A stretch of DNA of 41,615 nucleotides from a virus. The translations under genes and the position numbers were made by a program. The stretch covers positions 1 to 41,615 of the IMG/VR virus record IMGVR_UViG_3300042691_042025; one strand, given 5' to 3'. Below are positions 16,372 to 23,589 of this stretch, piece after piece (the first letter of the stretch is position 1; each line of letters opens with the position of its first letter). Below the pieces are notes generated by a model, which had not been told where the DNA came from, did no database searches, and saw nothing but the letters and a program-made list of their open reading frames with translations.

Positions 16372-17235
16372 ATGGCGCATCCGGCGGAGTTTTTCGTCAA
16401 ATACCTACTCGTGATTGGATCTGCGTTGTCCCTGGATGACGTAAATCTGACTCTCGATATTTACGGTATTTCTGAGATGTCGGAGCCTGACTATGACCGT
16501 TGCAGGTCGGTCCTGACTTCGGTGCGAGACGACTTTCGTTTCTGGGATGCCAAGCACCGACCGACGGTGGCGTGGCTTCGCAAGAACAAGATCTATTCGC
16601 TGGTGTTCCCAGATAAGTTCGTAGAAGAGGCGCACGAGAAGATCCTGCGCTCGCCCCCTGTACGTGAGAAGGTAGAGACCCTCTCAATGTCGGGTGTTCC
16701 GTACCACGAGATTTCTAGGCAGCTAAAAGGAATCGGTATAGACATCTCCGACATGGCCGTTAGTGAATTTGCGCACTATTATTGGAACTCAACTCTCATG
16801 GGAGTTGGGGGCTGGGCAAATTATCTGAGGAAAGACACCTCAGATCGAACCTCGCCACTTCAAGGTGCCTATCAACTCGCAGTCCGCGCTGGACCCGAAG
16901 CTGCGTCCTACCGTGTCGGTGTTCGAAAAGAACTTGACGGTAAGAAGATCATGATGGAGGTCCGCTCGGAGCTGTATCACACGTTCCTCGAGACTCGAAC
17001 CCTTCCGCTATCTGACAAGAAAGTGGAAATGCTGGGCAACCTGGCTCGAGGTCTTGCGCGAATCGATGAGCGGGTCCAGGCCGGGGATACTGCACTTCAG
17101 GAGACTCTGAAGAAGTTTGAGAAGTTCAAGGTTCTACACGGAGCCAAGAGGGTTCCCAGCCTGTTAGAGTTGTCTCCCACTGGGTCTGTCTCTAATCGCT
17201 CAAGAGAAGAGATCCTTCATTCGGAGAAGAAGTAA
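16372..17235 (+). CDS. Helix-turn-helix-like protein of unknown role, 287 aa
   Basis: The protein is mostly helical. Residues about 96-137 (VREKVETLSMSGVPYHEIS... then ISDMAVSEFAHYYW) have the spacing of a helix-turn-helix in which a recognition helix follows a conserved Gly/Pro turn. A charged C-terminal half follows, with a coiled-coil-like stretch at about 215-260. It starts two bases after the previous stop and ends in a TAATG overlap with the next gene. A DNA-recognition role, for example a small-terminase-like packaging component (the large subunit is 3.4 kb downstream), is possible. I have no direct motif for that. Confidence 0.6.
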   Translation: MAHPAEFFVKYLLVIGSALSLDDVNLTLDIYGISEMSEPDYDRCRSVLTSVRDDFRFWDAKHRPTVAWLRKNKIYSLVFPDKFVEEAHEKILRSPPVREKVETLSMSGVPYHEISRQLKGIGIDISDMAVSEFAHYYWNSTLMGVGGWANYLRKDTSDRTSPLQGAYQLAVRAGPEAASYRVGVRKELDGKKIMMEVRSELYHTFLETRTLPLSDKKVEMLGNLARGLARIDERVQAGDTALQETLKKFEKFKVLHGAKRVPSLLELSPTGSVSNRSREEILHSEKK

Positions 17236-17813
17236 TGCCTGCGCTGCGCTCAAAGACCGTTCGCGATGAAAACGCCATGATCGAGTTTCTCGAAGAAGAG
17301 AACATCCCCGGCCTTGTGGGAGGGCCTGACTACACGGGCAACAGCTCGGGCTGGCTCTCCATCTTCTGCAACGACGCACATAAGGACCGGGGAACAACTC
17401 CGATCTACGGAAGTGTCGGGAGCGGCGCCGCGGCATCAACGGCCAACTACGCAGCCGCAATCGCAGCAGGTCATTACTCCCAAAAGATTAACGTCGCAAA
17501 CGCGTCGAAGATCATCTTTGGCCTTGAGGTCGTTGCGGCCTCCTCCGCGGACCTCCATCTCAATCTGCGGCTGTCGAATCTTGGCGACCCAGACCTCACG
17601 GCGACCGGAGACTGGTTTCGCCAACTGACGGCGCCCGAGTACTCATCTTCAGCGTACAGAGCTGATGTTGCTGAGTATGTAATCAAGAATGGTCTGCTCA
17701 CTATCGGGGAGAAGTACGTCCTTGAGTTCCCGGTTACGGCAAACTGGGCCAGCTTTGTCATTCATCATGCACACGCAGATGCGCGCTTCAGAATCTACGC
17801 GGATATCGGCTGA
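17235..17813 (+). CDS. Unknown beta-rich protein, 192 aa
   Basis: A short helical N-terminus (MIEFLEEENIPGLVGG) leads into a region rich in Ala, Ser, Tyr and alternating hydrophobic residues (KIIFGLEVVAASSADLHLNL...). This predicts a compact beta-sandwich, as in phage decoration or fibre-related proteins. No transmembrane segment or catalytic motif is visible. It is coupled to both neighbours by one-base stop/start overlaps. I cannot name it. Confidence 0.6.
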   Translation: MPALRSKTVRDENAMIEFLEEENIPGLVGGPDYTGNSSGWLSIFCNDAHKDRGTTPIYGSVGSGAAASTANYAAAIAAGHYSQKINVANASKIIFGLEVVAASSADLHLNLRLSNLGDPDLTATGDWFRQLTAPEYSSSAYRADVAEYVIKNGLLTIGEKYVLEFPVTANWASFVIHHAHADARFRIYADIG

Positions 17814-18160
17814 TGACCCCCGACTTTATGAAAGACCCCGCCAAGTCTGAGGCGGGGCATGAAGTTCAGTTCTCCGTTCCGCCGAGGGCTACCTACTATG
17901 GTAAGAACTTCAAAGCGGAGATTGTTCTACGCGGAGACGATCTGATTTATCAGTTTTTCAACGTCAAGCACTCTGACTTCCGCACGCTTCTTTCAGAGAT
18001 TATCGAGGCGCACTTTGGAAAGACAGATGCATTCAGTGCTGCGTTCGTCCCAGAGTTAAACTCACTCGGTGTTCGTGCAAAAGGAGTATGCGATGCTCCC
18101 TTCTTTGACTACCGGCACTATACTGAAAAGTTTCTAGGGCTAGTAGACAAGTGTCTGTAA
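17813..18160 (+). CDS. Unknown small protein, 115 aa
   Basis: The protein has one mixed alpha/beta domain (YYGKNFKAEIVLRGDDLIYQFF... then DFRTLLSEIIEAHFG). No family is recognised. Its last codons lie in the left end of an 83-bp direct repeat. In this gene the repeated DNA is read as GLVDKCL-stop, while the second copy at 18801 is read in another frame at the end of the following gene. The ATG overlaps the previous TGA (17811-17815). Confidence 0.6.
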   Translation: MTPDFMKDPAKSEAGHEVQFSVPPRATYYGKNFKAEIVLRGDDLIYQFFNVKHSDFRTLLSEIIEAHFGKTDAFSAAFVPELNSLGVRAKGVCDAPFFDYRHYTEKFLGLVDKCL

Positions 18161-18221
18161 AGGTGTAGTTATGGACAAGATCGCTGCATACGAAATGCTT
18201 CTTTCTCAGCATCCGTTGTGG
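18139..18221 (+). repeat. Direct repeat, copy 1 (gene 3' end, ribosome site and leader)
   Basis: The block begins GCTAGTAGACAAGTGTCTGT and runs through the stop of the 115-aa gene, the ribosome-binding region and the first ~17 codons of the 219-aa gene. The first 49 bases differ from copy 2 by a single base, and similarity continues through the HPLW codons. It marks a duplication of the leader and its translation signals. Confidence 0.85.
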
Positions 18222-18830
18222 CAGAAAACCGCGTCTGCACCTTCTTTGCTTCTACCCGCCGGAGGGGCCGCCATCGGAGGCGCCCTTGGTGGTGTTGGTG
18301 GATACTTCTCAACGGATGATAAAGAGAAGAGAAAGAAGCGCGCAGTTATCGGGGCGATTACCGGCGGGGCACTTGGCGGCATTGGGGGAGAGGCAGTACG
18401 AAGATTTAGAGCTGTCAAACCGTCTCTGCCCGAGCTTCCTCCTCCCCATCCTACTCTAAATAACATTCCATTAAAAACGAAGTTTGTACACGACGCTCTT
18501 GACAAGCATCGGGAAGACTATTTGCGATACGAAACGGGCCTACTTGGAGTCAAACACCGATTGACACCTGACGAAGTTAGAGGACTTTTAGGTGGGATGG
18601 AAATCAGAGATGATGCTCCGACTCTAAGCCTTGCTGGAGAAGGTGCGCCAGAATGGCGTGCCGGTGAGATTGCAGAGATTATCGGAAAGTACCAGGGATT
18701 TAACGTACCACCTGGAGGATCTCTCGTTGATGCACGAGCGAGCAGGGGAGCCCGTGATGCAGCCCGTGCTGAAGCTCAAAAAAGAGTAAATGAGTTCTTG
18801 GCTAGTAGACAAGTGTCTGTAGAGGTGTAG
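18171..18830 (+). CDS. MDKIAAY-leader protein with paired Gly-zipper segments, 219 aa
   Basis: The leader MDKIAAYEMLLSQHPLWQK is followed at once by T-A-S (K19-S22), the recurrent K-x-A-S site. Residues 30-45 and 59-74 are Gly/Ala-rich hydrophobic stretches (GGAAIGGALGG and GAITGGALGGIGG) separated by a basic/acidic linker (DDKEKRKKR), which could form a helical hairpin in a membrane. The remaining ~140 residues are polar and globular. I infer an internal virion protein, processed at the leader and possibly ejected with the DNA. Its last codons fall in direct-repeat copy 2. Confidence 0.75.
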   Translation: MDKIAAYEMLLSQHPLWQKTASAPSLLLPAGGAAIGGALGGVGGYFSTDDKEKRKKRAVIGAITGGALGGIGGEAVRRFRAVKPSLPELPPPHPTLNNIPLKTKFVHDALDKHREDYLRYETGLLGVKHRLTPDEVRGLLGGMEIRDDAPTLSLAGEGAPEWRAGEIAEIIGKYQGFNVPPGGSLVDARASRGARDAARAEAQKRVNEFLASRQVSVEV

Positions 18831-18883
18831 TTATGGACAAGATCGCTGCGTATGAACTTCTTCTCGCCAAGCATCCATTGTGG
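18801..18883 (+). repeat. Direct repeat, copy 2
   Basis: This is the same block as at 18139-18221. Here the upstream 30 bases are read as the C-terminus LASRQVSVEV of the 219-aa protein, a different frame from copy 1. The ribosome region and leader follow at identical spacing (two bases between stop and ATG). It shows that the unit copied was junction DNA and not just a protein domain. Confidence 0.85.
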
Positions 18884-19825
18884 GAAAAATCTGCTGGTAT
18901 GGAGCGTTTAGGCATCCAAGAGCTATCCTCTCGGGCGAAAGAGGTACGAAGGATGCCACCGTCAGGACAGTCGACTTCAGGGATGATTGGAGGGGATCCC
19001 GCCTCCGCTCTTCGGGCACTGTTAGGTGCCGACCCTCCTCCAGATATGCGGGAACTTTTTAAGCTCCCTGAAACCGTAAAGAAAGCTGCGGCTAGCTACG
19101 TCTCTGGATCTGACGATTGGAGTAAGCAAAGTATCTCGCAGAGGGAGAAAGAGTGGGCCGGAAAGGCTGGTCGATACTCGGGGTTGCCGAATAGCGTGTT
19201 CTCACGCCTATCGAATCGCAACTCTTTCCGAGGGGCTCCGCCGATTGTCCATGATCAGACCGTGGACGAGATCGCGGACTTTAATGTTCCCGGCAATGGG
19301 CTTGAGGATCTTTCCGCAGGAGGGGTTAAGTTGCACTATGATCCAGAACACCACACCCTGTACCGGTGGGGTGTTCCTGCAAAAAACATGAAGATTTCGC
19401 TACCAAACTGGTTTCGGGGATCGAGTGACGAGCGCAGGAAGGTGAGGCTCTCTCTGCAAGAGGGGTCTATTGGTGTGGGTGACCTCAAGGGCTCCGCGTA
19501 TGATGGTCGTGAGACCACTAAGAAAGCCGAGTTTGTAGATACACCCTACGGCAAGGTTCATAAAGATGACGCACATTTCCTTGCCGGTCATCTAGACTTC
19601 GGAGACCCCGATGATCCTATGGAAGCTCGCGATGCTCTAATCGCACGCGTATCTTCTGCAAAAAAACCGGAGTACAAGCCCGGGATCTTCCCAAGTTTCC
19701 GCCAAGAAGCAAAGAAGAAGAACCACGCCGATGAAGTGGCTTCTTGGGAGAGAACCCGGAATCCTGAATACCTTAAACGAGTAGCGTCTGATTTTGTAGC
19801 CAACGGAGAGGCTGGAGTATTTTAG
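18833..19825 (+). CDS. MDKIAAY-leader protein, 330 aa, unknown function
   Basis: The leader MDKIAAYELLLAKHPLWEK is nearly identical to that of the 219-aa neighbour and is followed by S-A-G. The body differs: a polar, Pro/Arg-rich region, a KKAAAS site near residue 83, and a globular C-terminal half with HYDPEHHTLYRWGVP and VHKDDAHFLAGHLDFGDPDDP. The last motif is rich in His and Asp and could bind metal, but no known enzyme signature is clear. The TAG stop overlaps the TAA stop of the converging minus-strand gene at 19822. Leader sharing with an unrelated body supports a targeting role for the leader. Confidence 0.75.
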   Translation: MDKIAAYELLLAKHPLWEKSAGMERLGIQELSSRAKEVRRMPPSGQSTSGMIGGDPASALRALLGADPPPDMRELFKLPETVKKAAASYVSGSDDWSKQSISQREKEWAGKAGRYSGLPNSVFSRLSNRNSFRGAPPIVHDQTVDEIADFNVPGNGLEDLSAGGVKLHYDPEHHTLYRWGVPAKNMKISLPNWFRGSSDERRKVRLSLQEGSIGVGDLKGSAYDGRETTKKAEFVDTPYGKVHKDDAHFLAGHLDFGDPDDPMEARDALIARVSSAKKPEYKPGIFPSFRQEAKKKNHADEVASWERTRNPEYLKRVASDFVANGEAGVF

Positions 19826-20139
19826 TCCTCCTGAAACGGATCGTTCTCTTGGATCGGCCCTAGCCCTTTAATGATGATTAGCGCCTTGAAGTCCCACTTC
19901 CCCCACTCGGACTTCTTGTAGACTGCGTCATTGGCCTCGCACCACTCCTTGAGAAGTGACCTAAAAAAAGGGACCTCCCCCTTCTGAACGTGCCGAAGGA
20001 GCCGCAGATGGAACACCCACTTAAGGGGGTCCACCTGCGGGATCAGGTCCCAGCCGTACAGGTCTCCCTGAAGGCTACGCTCGAAGCTCTTGGCTGCTAG
20101 CGGTATCCACCGTAGGCTCGCTGGCGAGCTCGTATCCAT
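19822..20139 (-). CDS. Unknown small protein, about 105 aa
   Basis: This reads from the ATG at 20139 but overlaps the upstream minus-strand gene by 65 bases, so the true start may lie slightly downstream. No good alternative start is visible. The sequence is Trp-rich (GWDLIP, LKWVFH, EWCEAND, WGKWDFK), basic and probably globular and cytoplasmic. I do not recognise a family. It converges with the 330-aa virion gene, sharing overlapping stop codons. Confidence 0.5.
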   Translation of the reverse strand: MDTSSPASLRWIPLAAKSFERSLQGDLYGWDLIPQVDPLKWVFHLRLLRHVQKGEVPFFRSLLKEWCEANDAVYKKSEWGKWDFKALIIIKGLGPIQENDPFQED

Positions 20140-20623
20140 TCTCGGTTTCCCGGATCTTGAGGATGCTGCGGAGAGTGAAGTCTTTCCTCAGCGCAGTCAT
20201 CGTCAATCTGGTGTACTCGCGGTACACCGTCAACAGATCTTCTCCATCTCGACACTCAATCTCGTGGAACGGCACGGAGAAGCAGACCACAGGCACATTG
20301 ATGCGCCCGCCAGCGGTGCCTCGAACGTCTACCCACGACAATCCCCGCAGACCATTCCACTCATCGATGGCTACAGAGTGCCCAGTAACCGGACCCTCGG
20401 AACTAGTTCCCCGCATGGTGGTAACACACTTGCGAAGATCTCCTCCAGGGAAGTCTTCTCCGAACTTATCGGCGCGAGCGCTCACATAACGAGCAAGCTC
20501 TGCGGGATCTTCGCTCACTAAGCGAAGGGTCGTGAAAGATCCCTCAAGTCCCAAAATGTGCAGAACGAGGGCAAACTCGCGCGTGCCACGGATTTTTCTA
20601 ATTTCATAGCCCGAGACGATCAT
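20075..20623 (-). CDS. Unknown protein, 182 aa, non-structural island
   Basis: I place the start at the ATG at 20623 (MIVSGYEIRK) because AGAGG lies seven bases upstream. A longer frame to 20659 would run through a palindrome and lacks a ribosome site. The protein looks like a mixed alpha/beta globular domain (FALVLHILGLEGSFTTLRLVS..., VPVVCFSVPFHEIECRDGEDLLTVYREYTRL). It has no known motif. It is read divergently from the terminase gene and sits with one downstream partner. A non-virion role is inferred from strand. Confidence 0.6.
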   Translation of the reverse strand: MIVSGYEIRKIRGTREFALVLHILGLEGSFTTLRLVSEDPAELARYVSARADKFGEDFPGGDLRKCVTTMRGTSSEGPVTGHSVAIDEWNGLRGLSWVDVRGTAGGRINVPVVCFSVPFHEIECRDGEDLLTVYREYTRLTMTALRKDFTLRSILKIRETENGYELASEPTVDTASSQELRA

Positions 20624-20642
20624 GTTACATCCTCTTAGATCT

Positions 20643-20659
20643 ATGCTCATCATGAGCAT
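20643..20659. promoter_or_regulatory. Perfect palindrome in the divergent gap before the terminase gene
   Basis: ATGCTCAT-C-ATGAGCAT is a perfect 8-bp inverted repeat with a one-base centre. It lies between the ribosome sites of the minus-strand 182-aa gene and the terminase gene. This is the place expected for a dimeric repressor or activator site controlling divergent promoters. No clear -10/-35 pair can be assigned. Confidence 0.5.
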
Positions 20660-20680
20660 GTGTCTTATGGCGGAGTTGTT

Positions 20681-22405
20681 ATGGATTTTTTAGACGAGCG
20701 TTTTAGCGGCCCTTGGGAGTACGAACTTCCGCGTAAAGAGCAGGAATACGTCTCAGAGGCGGAAGTGCGGGACGCTCAGATTCCGCTGACTCCGTCGGAG
20801 TTCATAGAGACCACGATGATGATGCCCAACCCGCACACGCGGAAGTTGGAGAACTTCTCCTTTGATGAACGTAGATACCTACGACAGATCTACGACATCC
20901 AAGCTCCGCGTGTTCTTCTTATGTGCGGAAGACAGGTAGAAAAAAGTACTACACTAGGAAACAAGACACTTTCATATGCGTGTCTGATTCCTCACTTTCG
21001 CATCCTTTACGTCTCCCCCTCTAGCCAGCAGACGAAGGAGTTCTCTAAGACTCGCCTAAGAGAGCCTCTCGAGACCTGTCCCGACCTTAGGACTTGGTTT
21101 CCAGGGCACCTCACAGATAACGTCTTCGAGAAGAAGGCAATTAATCGCAGTGAGATCAAGCTTCGATACGCGTTCCTCAACGCAGACCGATGCCGCGGAC
21201 TCTCAGCTGATCTCATCTGCATGGACGAGTTTCAAGATCTTCTTCTCGATAACATCCCAGTTATTGAAGAGGCCGCATCGCACAGTCCCTTCAAGTGGTT
21301 CATCTATAGCGGCACACCCAAGAGCCTAGACAACCCCATCCAGCGGTATTGGGACTCGTACTCGACGCAGAACGAGTGGGCTGTGCCGTGCCTACGGCAC
21401 GGGTTCAACAACAACCCGGGGACTTGGCATTGGAACATTCTTGGGGAGAAGAATATCGGCATCAATGGGCTTTCCTGCGATAAATGCGGGGAGTTGATTC
21501 GCCCAGATCATCCACAGGCCCAGTGGGTTCGTACGGGAAATCCAAACCCGAAGTTTGATACCTTTGAGGGATTTCGTATCCCTCAGCTCATGGTTCCCTG
21601 GCTGGACTGGAGCAACATTCTCACCAAGTACAACCAATACCCCCGAGCCAAGTTCTACAACGAGGTCCTTGGGGCTAGTTTTGACTCAGGCCAGCGCCCA
21701 TTGACAGAGGGCGACGTACAGGCCTGCTGTGATAACGAGTTTTCGGCTAAGTCAGAGAAGCTAAAAGAGTTCCTGCCGAAACTTCGAGGCAAGCAAGTCT
21801 ACGCGGGGATCGACTGGGGCCAGGACTCCAACAACTCTTACACGATTGTGATGATAGGAGCGTACATAGACGGGTTCTTTAGAATCGTATTTGCGCATCG
21901 GTTTTCTGGTGCAGAGGCAGAGCCAAAGGAGCAGATTGCCAAGATCAAGAAGCTCTTGGCTGCCTTTGATGTCACTCGAGTCGGAGTTGACTACGGCGGT
22001 GGCTACTGGCCCAACGACGAGCTCCTGAGAACATACGGGTCTCAGAAGATAGTCCGCTACCAGTACTCTACTCCGAAGACAATCATGAAGTTTGACTCAG
22101 ACAAGGGCCGGTTCCTTATTCACCGCTCAGAAGTCATGAGCGCCGTGTTCAACTCAATCAAGCGACGGGTGTTCAAGTTTCCGCGCTGGGCAGAGTTTGG
22201 TAACCCCTTTGGCTCGGACATGCTTGCAATCTTTTCGGAGTACAACGAGCGAACAAGAATGACTGAGTACAAGAAGTCTCCGAATACAACGGATGACTCT
22301 TTTCACGCACTCCTGCTGTGCTTCATCGTGTCAATGATCGACCACCCCCGGCCGGACATCCTTGTTCCAAGTGCTAAAATTGATCGAGAACTAGACACAG
22401 ACTGA
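20681..22405 (+). CDS. terL: Terminase large subunit (packaging ATPase-nuclease)
   Basis: TerL pumps DNA into the prohead through the portal and cuts concatemers. The ATPase shows Walker A GRQVEKST (83-90), Walker B LICMDE (178-183) and motif III SGTP (210-213). The C-terminal RNase H-like nuclease has acidic residues at D378 (GIDWGQD), D437 (GVDYGGG) and D538/D539 (TTDDSFHA). A CDKC pair (C266, C269) lies between the two domains. I chose the ATG at 20681, which has GGCGGAG five bases upstream, over a GTG at 20660 lying at a palindrome. The 574 residues are normal for the family. A strong hairpin follows the stop. Confidence 0.95.
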   Translation: MDFLDERFSGPWEYELPRKEQEYVSEAEVRDAQIPLTPSEFIETTMMMPNPHTRKLENFSFDERRYLRQIYDIQAPRVLLMCGRQVEKSTTLGNKTLSYACLIPHFRILYVSPSSQQTKEFSKTRLREPLETCPDLRTWFPGHLTDNVFEKKAINRSEIKLRYAFLNADRCRGLSADLICMDEFQDLLLDNIPVIEEAASHSPFKWFIYSGTPKSLDNPIQRYWDSYSTQNEWAVPCLRHGFNNNPGTWHWNILGEKNIGINGLSCDKCGELIRPDHPQAQWVRTGNPNPKFDTFEGFRIPQLMVPWLDWSNILTKYNQYPRAKFYNEVLGASFDSGQRPLTEGDVQACCDNEFSAKSEKLKEFLPKLRGKQVYAGIDWGQDSNNSYTIVMIGAYIDGFFRIVFAHRFSGAEAEPKEQIAKIKKLLAAFDVTRVGVDYGGGYWPNDELLRTYGSQKIVRYQYSTPKTIMKFDSDKGRFLIHRSEVMSAVFNSIKRRVFKFPRWAEFGNPFGSDMLAIFSEYNERTRMTEYKKSPNTTDDSFHALLLCFIVSMIDHPRPDILVPSAKIDRELDTD

Positions 22406-22434
22406 GCAGCAGGCCCGGAAGCCTGCTGCTCAGT
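22401..22434. terminator. Strong hairpin between convergent terminase and minus-strand gene
   Basis: ACTGAGCAGCAGGC and GCCTGCTGCTCAGT pair perfectly over 14 bp around CCGGAA, starting in the last codons of the terminase gene. It sits between converging genes, so it can end or protect both transcripts. No U-tract follows on either strand. Confidence 0.7.
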
Positions 22435-22440
22435 CACTCA

Positions 22441-22845
22441 TCAGGCCTTGGCGGCTCGAGCAACCGCCGGCTTGGCTGCGGGAGAAGCTTCCGGCAAACT
22501 CCCCGCCAGGGCCGCTTGGGTCTCCGGGGGCAGGCTCTGGATGACTTCAGCAGTCAGGAGTGCCTGCGTCTCCTTGTCTGCGTTCTTGAACTTTGCGTAG
22601 AGCAAGAGGCTCTCTTGCTCGCTGTCGAGCAGCATGGCGTCGAGGGCCAGAGTTCCGAGGAACCCAGTCGCCACGCCCGCGCCGACGGAGGCGACCAGGT
22701 TGCTCTGAATCACCTCGACGCCACCGTAATGGCCGGCGGCAAAGACGCCGCCGCCCACCAGGCCGCCGTGGGCCAGGCGCTTGCCGTTGCGCCCGAGCCC
22801 GACGGTGTTCTCCATAAAGTTGCTGTACTTTGTGTATGCCTTCAC
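22441..22845 (-). CDS. Small Gly/Ala-rich protein with hydrophobic segments, 134 aa
   Basis: The gene begins with GTG at 22845, supported by AGGAGG five bases upstream, one of the best ribosome sites in the window. Two hydrophobic Gly-rich stretches (about 27-42 and 49-72, with GGLVGGGVFAAG and LVASVGAGVATGFLG) suggest a membrane-associated or helical-hairpin protein. A helical region follows, then an Ala/Pro-rich low-complexity tail. A holin-like or membrane-active function is possible but no known family is recognised. It lies downstream of the DNA-binding gene on the same strand, 36 bases away. Confidence 0.6.
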   Translation of the reverse strand: MKAYTKYSNFMENTVGLGRNGKRLAHGGLVGGGVFAAGHYGGVEVIQSNLVASVGAGVATGFLGTLALDAMLLDSEQESLLLYAKFKNADKETQALLTAEVIQSLPPETQAALAGSLPEASPAAKPAVARAAKA

Positions 22846-22881
22846 ATTGTCCTCCTGCCGAAGCTATTCATCTCTCGGCAA

Positions 22882-23571
22882 TCATCTTATGCCTGATATT
22901 CTCTGTTTTTTTAACTGCTCAAACAGATCATCCCCAATGCTCATATTTTCTCGTAGTTCGGCGGGAACTGCACTTCGGTTTTCTAAGAAGATAAATATAC
23001 TGATTCGTAGCCTCCGCCTCCCCTCGGCAAGAAGTCGATGCGTGGACTGGAGTGGCAAGGATGTGCTGTACTCCTTCCTACCCACGACATCAGCCACCAT
23101 GCGGGCACTGAGTCGAAGCAGGACCTTCCACGCCTCGGGGTTGGGGTACATACAAAAAGTCTGCAGATCAGTCTCGTCGATCCTCGAGAAGATCTGCGCC
23201 CAGCCTTCGAGCTCACTCATGTTGTAGCTTCCGGCAGGCCTGCCGTACTGTTCGATTGCCGTGGCGTACAGCTGGGTCGCGTACTCGGGAGTCATCCCTA
23301 AAGACTCGTTGCGAAGATCCAGCATGTGGCGTATTACTGCCATTTCTGCCTCAAGTCTTCGAACCTGTGCGCGCAAGGATTTGAACTCTGTTACGGTAGC
23401 CCGAGGGGAGTCGTGCTCGACCAAGAGCTCTTGGACCTCCTCTGGATCTAAATAGCGGCTCCTGCCACTTGTGATACTTGATAGTTGGCCGAGTCTGATA
23501 TAGTTTCGTATTGTACGCTCGGTCTTGCTGAGGACTCTCGCGGCTTCAGCTACAGTCATCGTGTACTTCAT
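22882..23571 (-). CDS. DNA-binding regulator with MerR/excisionase-type HTH, 229 aa
   Basis: Residues about 4-45 read YTMTVAEAARVL...TERTIRNYIRLGQLSS, then GRSRYLDPEEVQELL. This is the winged helix-turn-helix pattern of MerR/excisionase-type proteins. A coiled coil follows (about 63-85), then an unassigned helical domain to the end. I chose the ATG at 23571, which has GGAG five bases upstream; the longer frame to 23628 crosses the divergent gene. It probably regulates phage promoters. Its 18-base gap to the plus-strand gene at 23590 means that any divergent promoter must overlap coding DNA. Partnership with the phage polymerase is an open possibility. Confidence 0.75.
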   Translation of the reverse strand: MKYTMTVAEAARVLSKTERTIRNYIRLGQLSSITSGRSRYLDPEEVQELLVEHDSPRATVTEFKSLRAQVRRLEAEMAVIRHMLDLRNESLGMTPEYATQLYATAIEQYGRPAGSYNMSELEGWAQIFSRIDETDLQTFCMYPNPEAWKVLLRLSARMVADVVGRKEYSTSLPLQSTHRLLAEGRRRLRISIFIFLENRSAVPAELRENMSIGDDLFEQLKKQRISGIR

Positions 23572-23589
23572 TTCATCTCCGGATTTTTC

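Noticed and set aside
18139-18883. Transposon or insertion-sequence ends
   Set aside because: The repeats are direct and contain a gene junction. There is no transposase, no inverted terminal repeat and no target duplication.
20090-20521. Plus-strand frames opposite the 182-aa gene
   Set aside because: No ribosome site and a low-quality composition. The minus-strand gene has a good start signal and continuous context.
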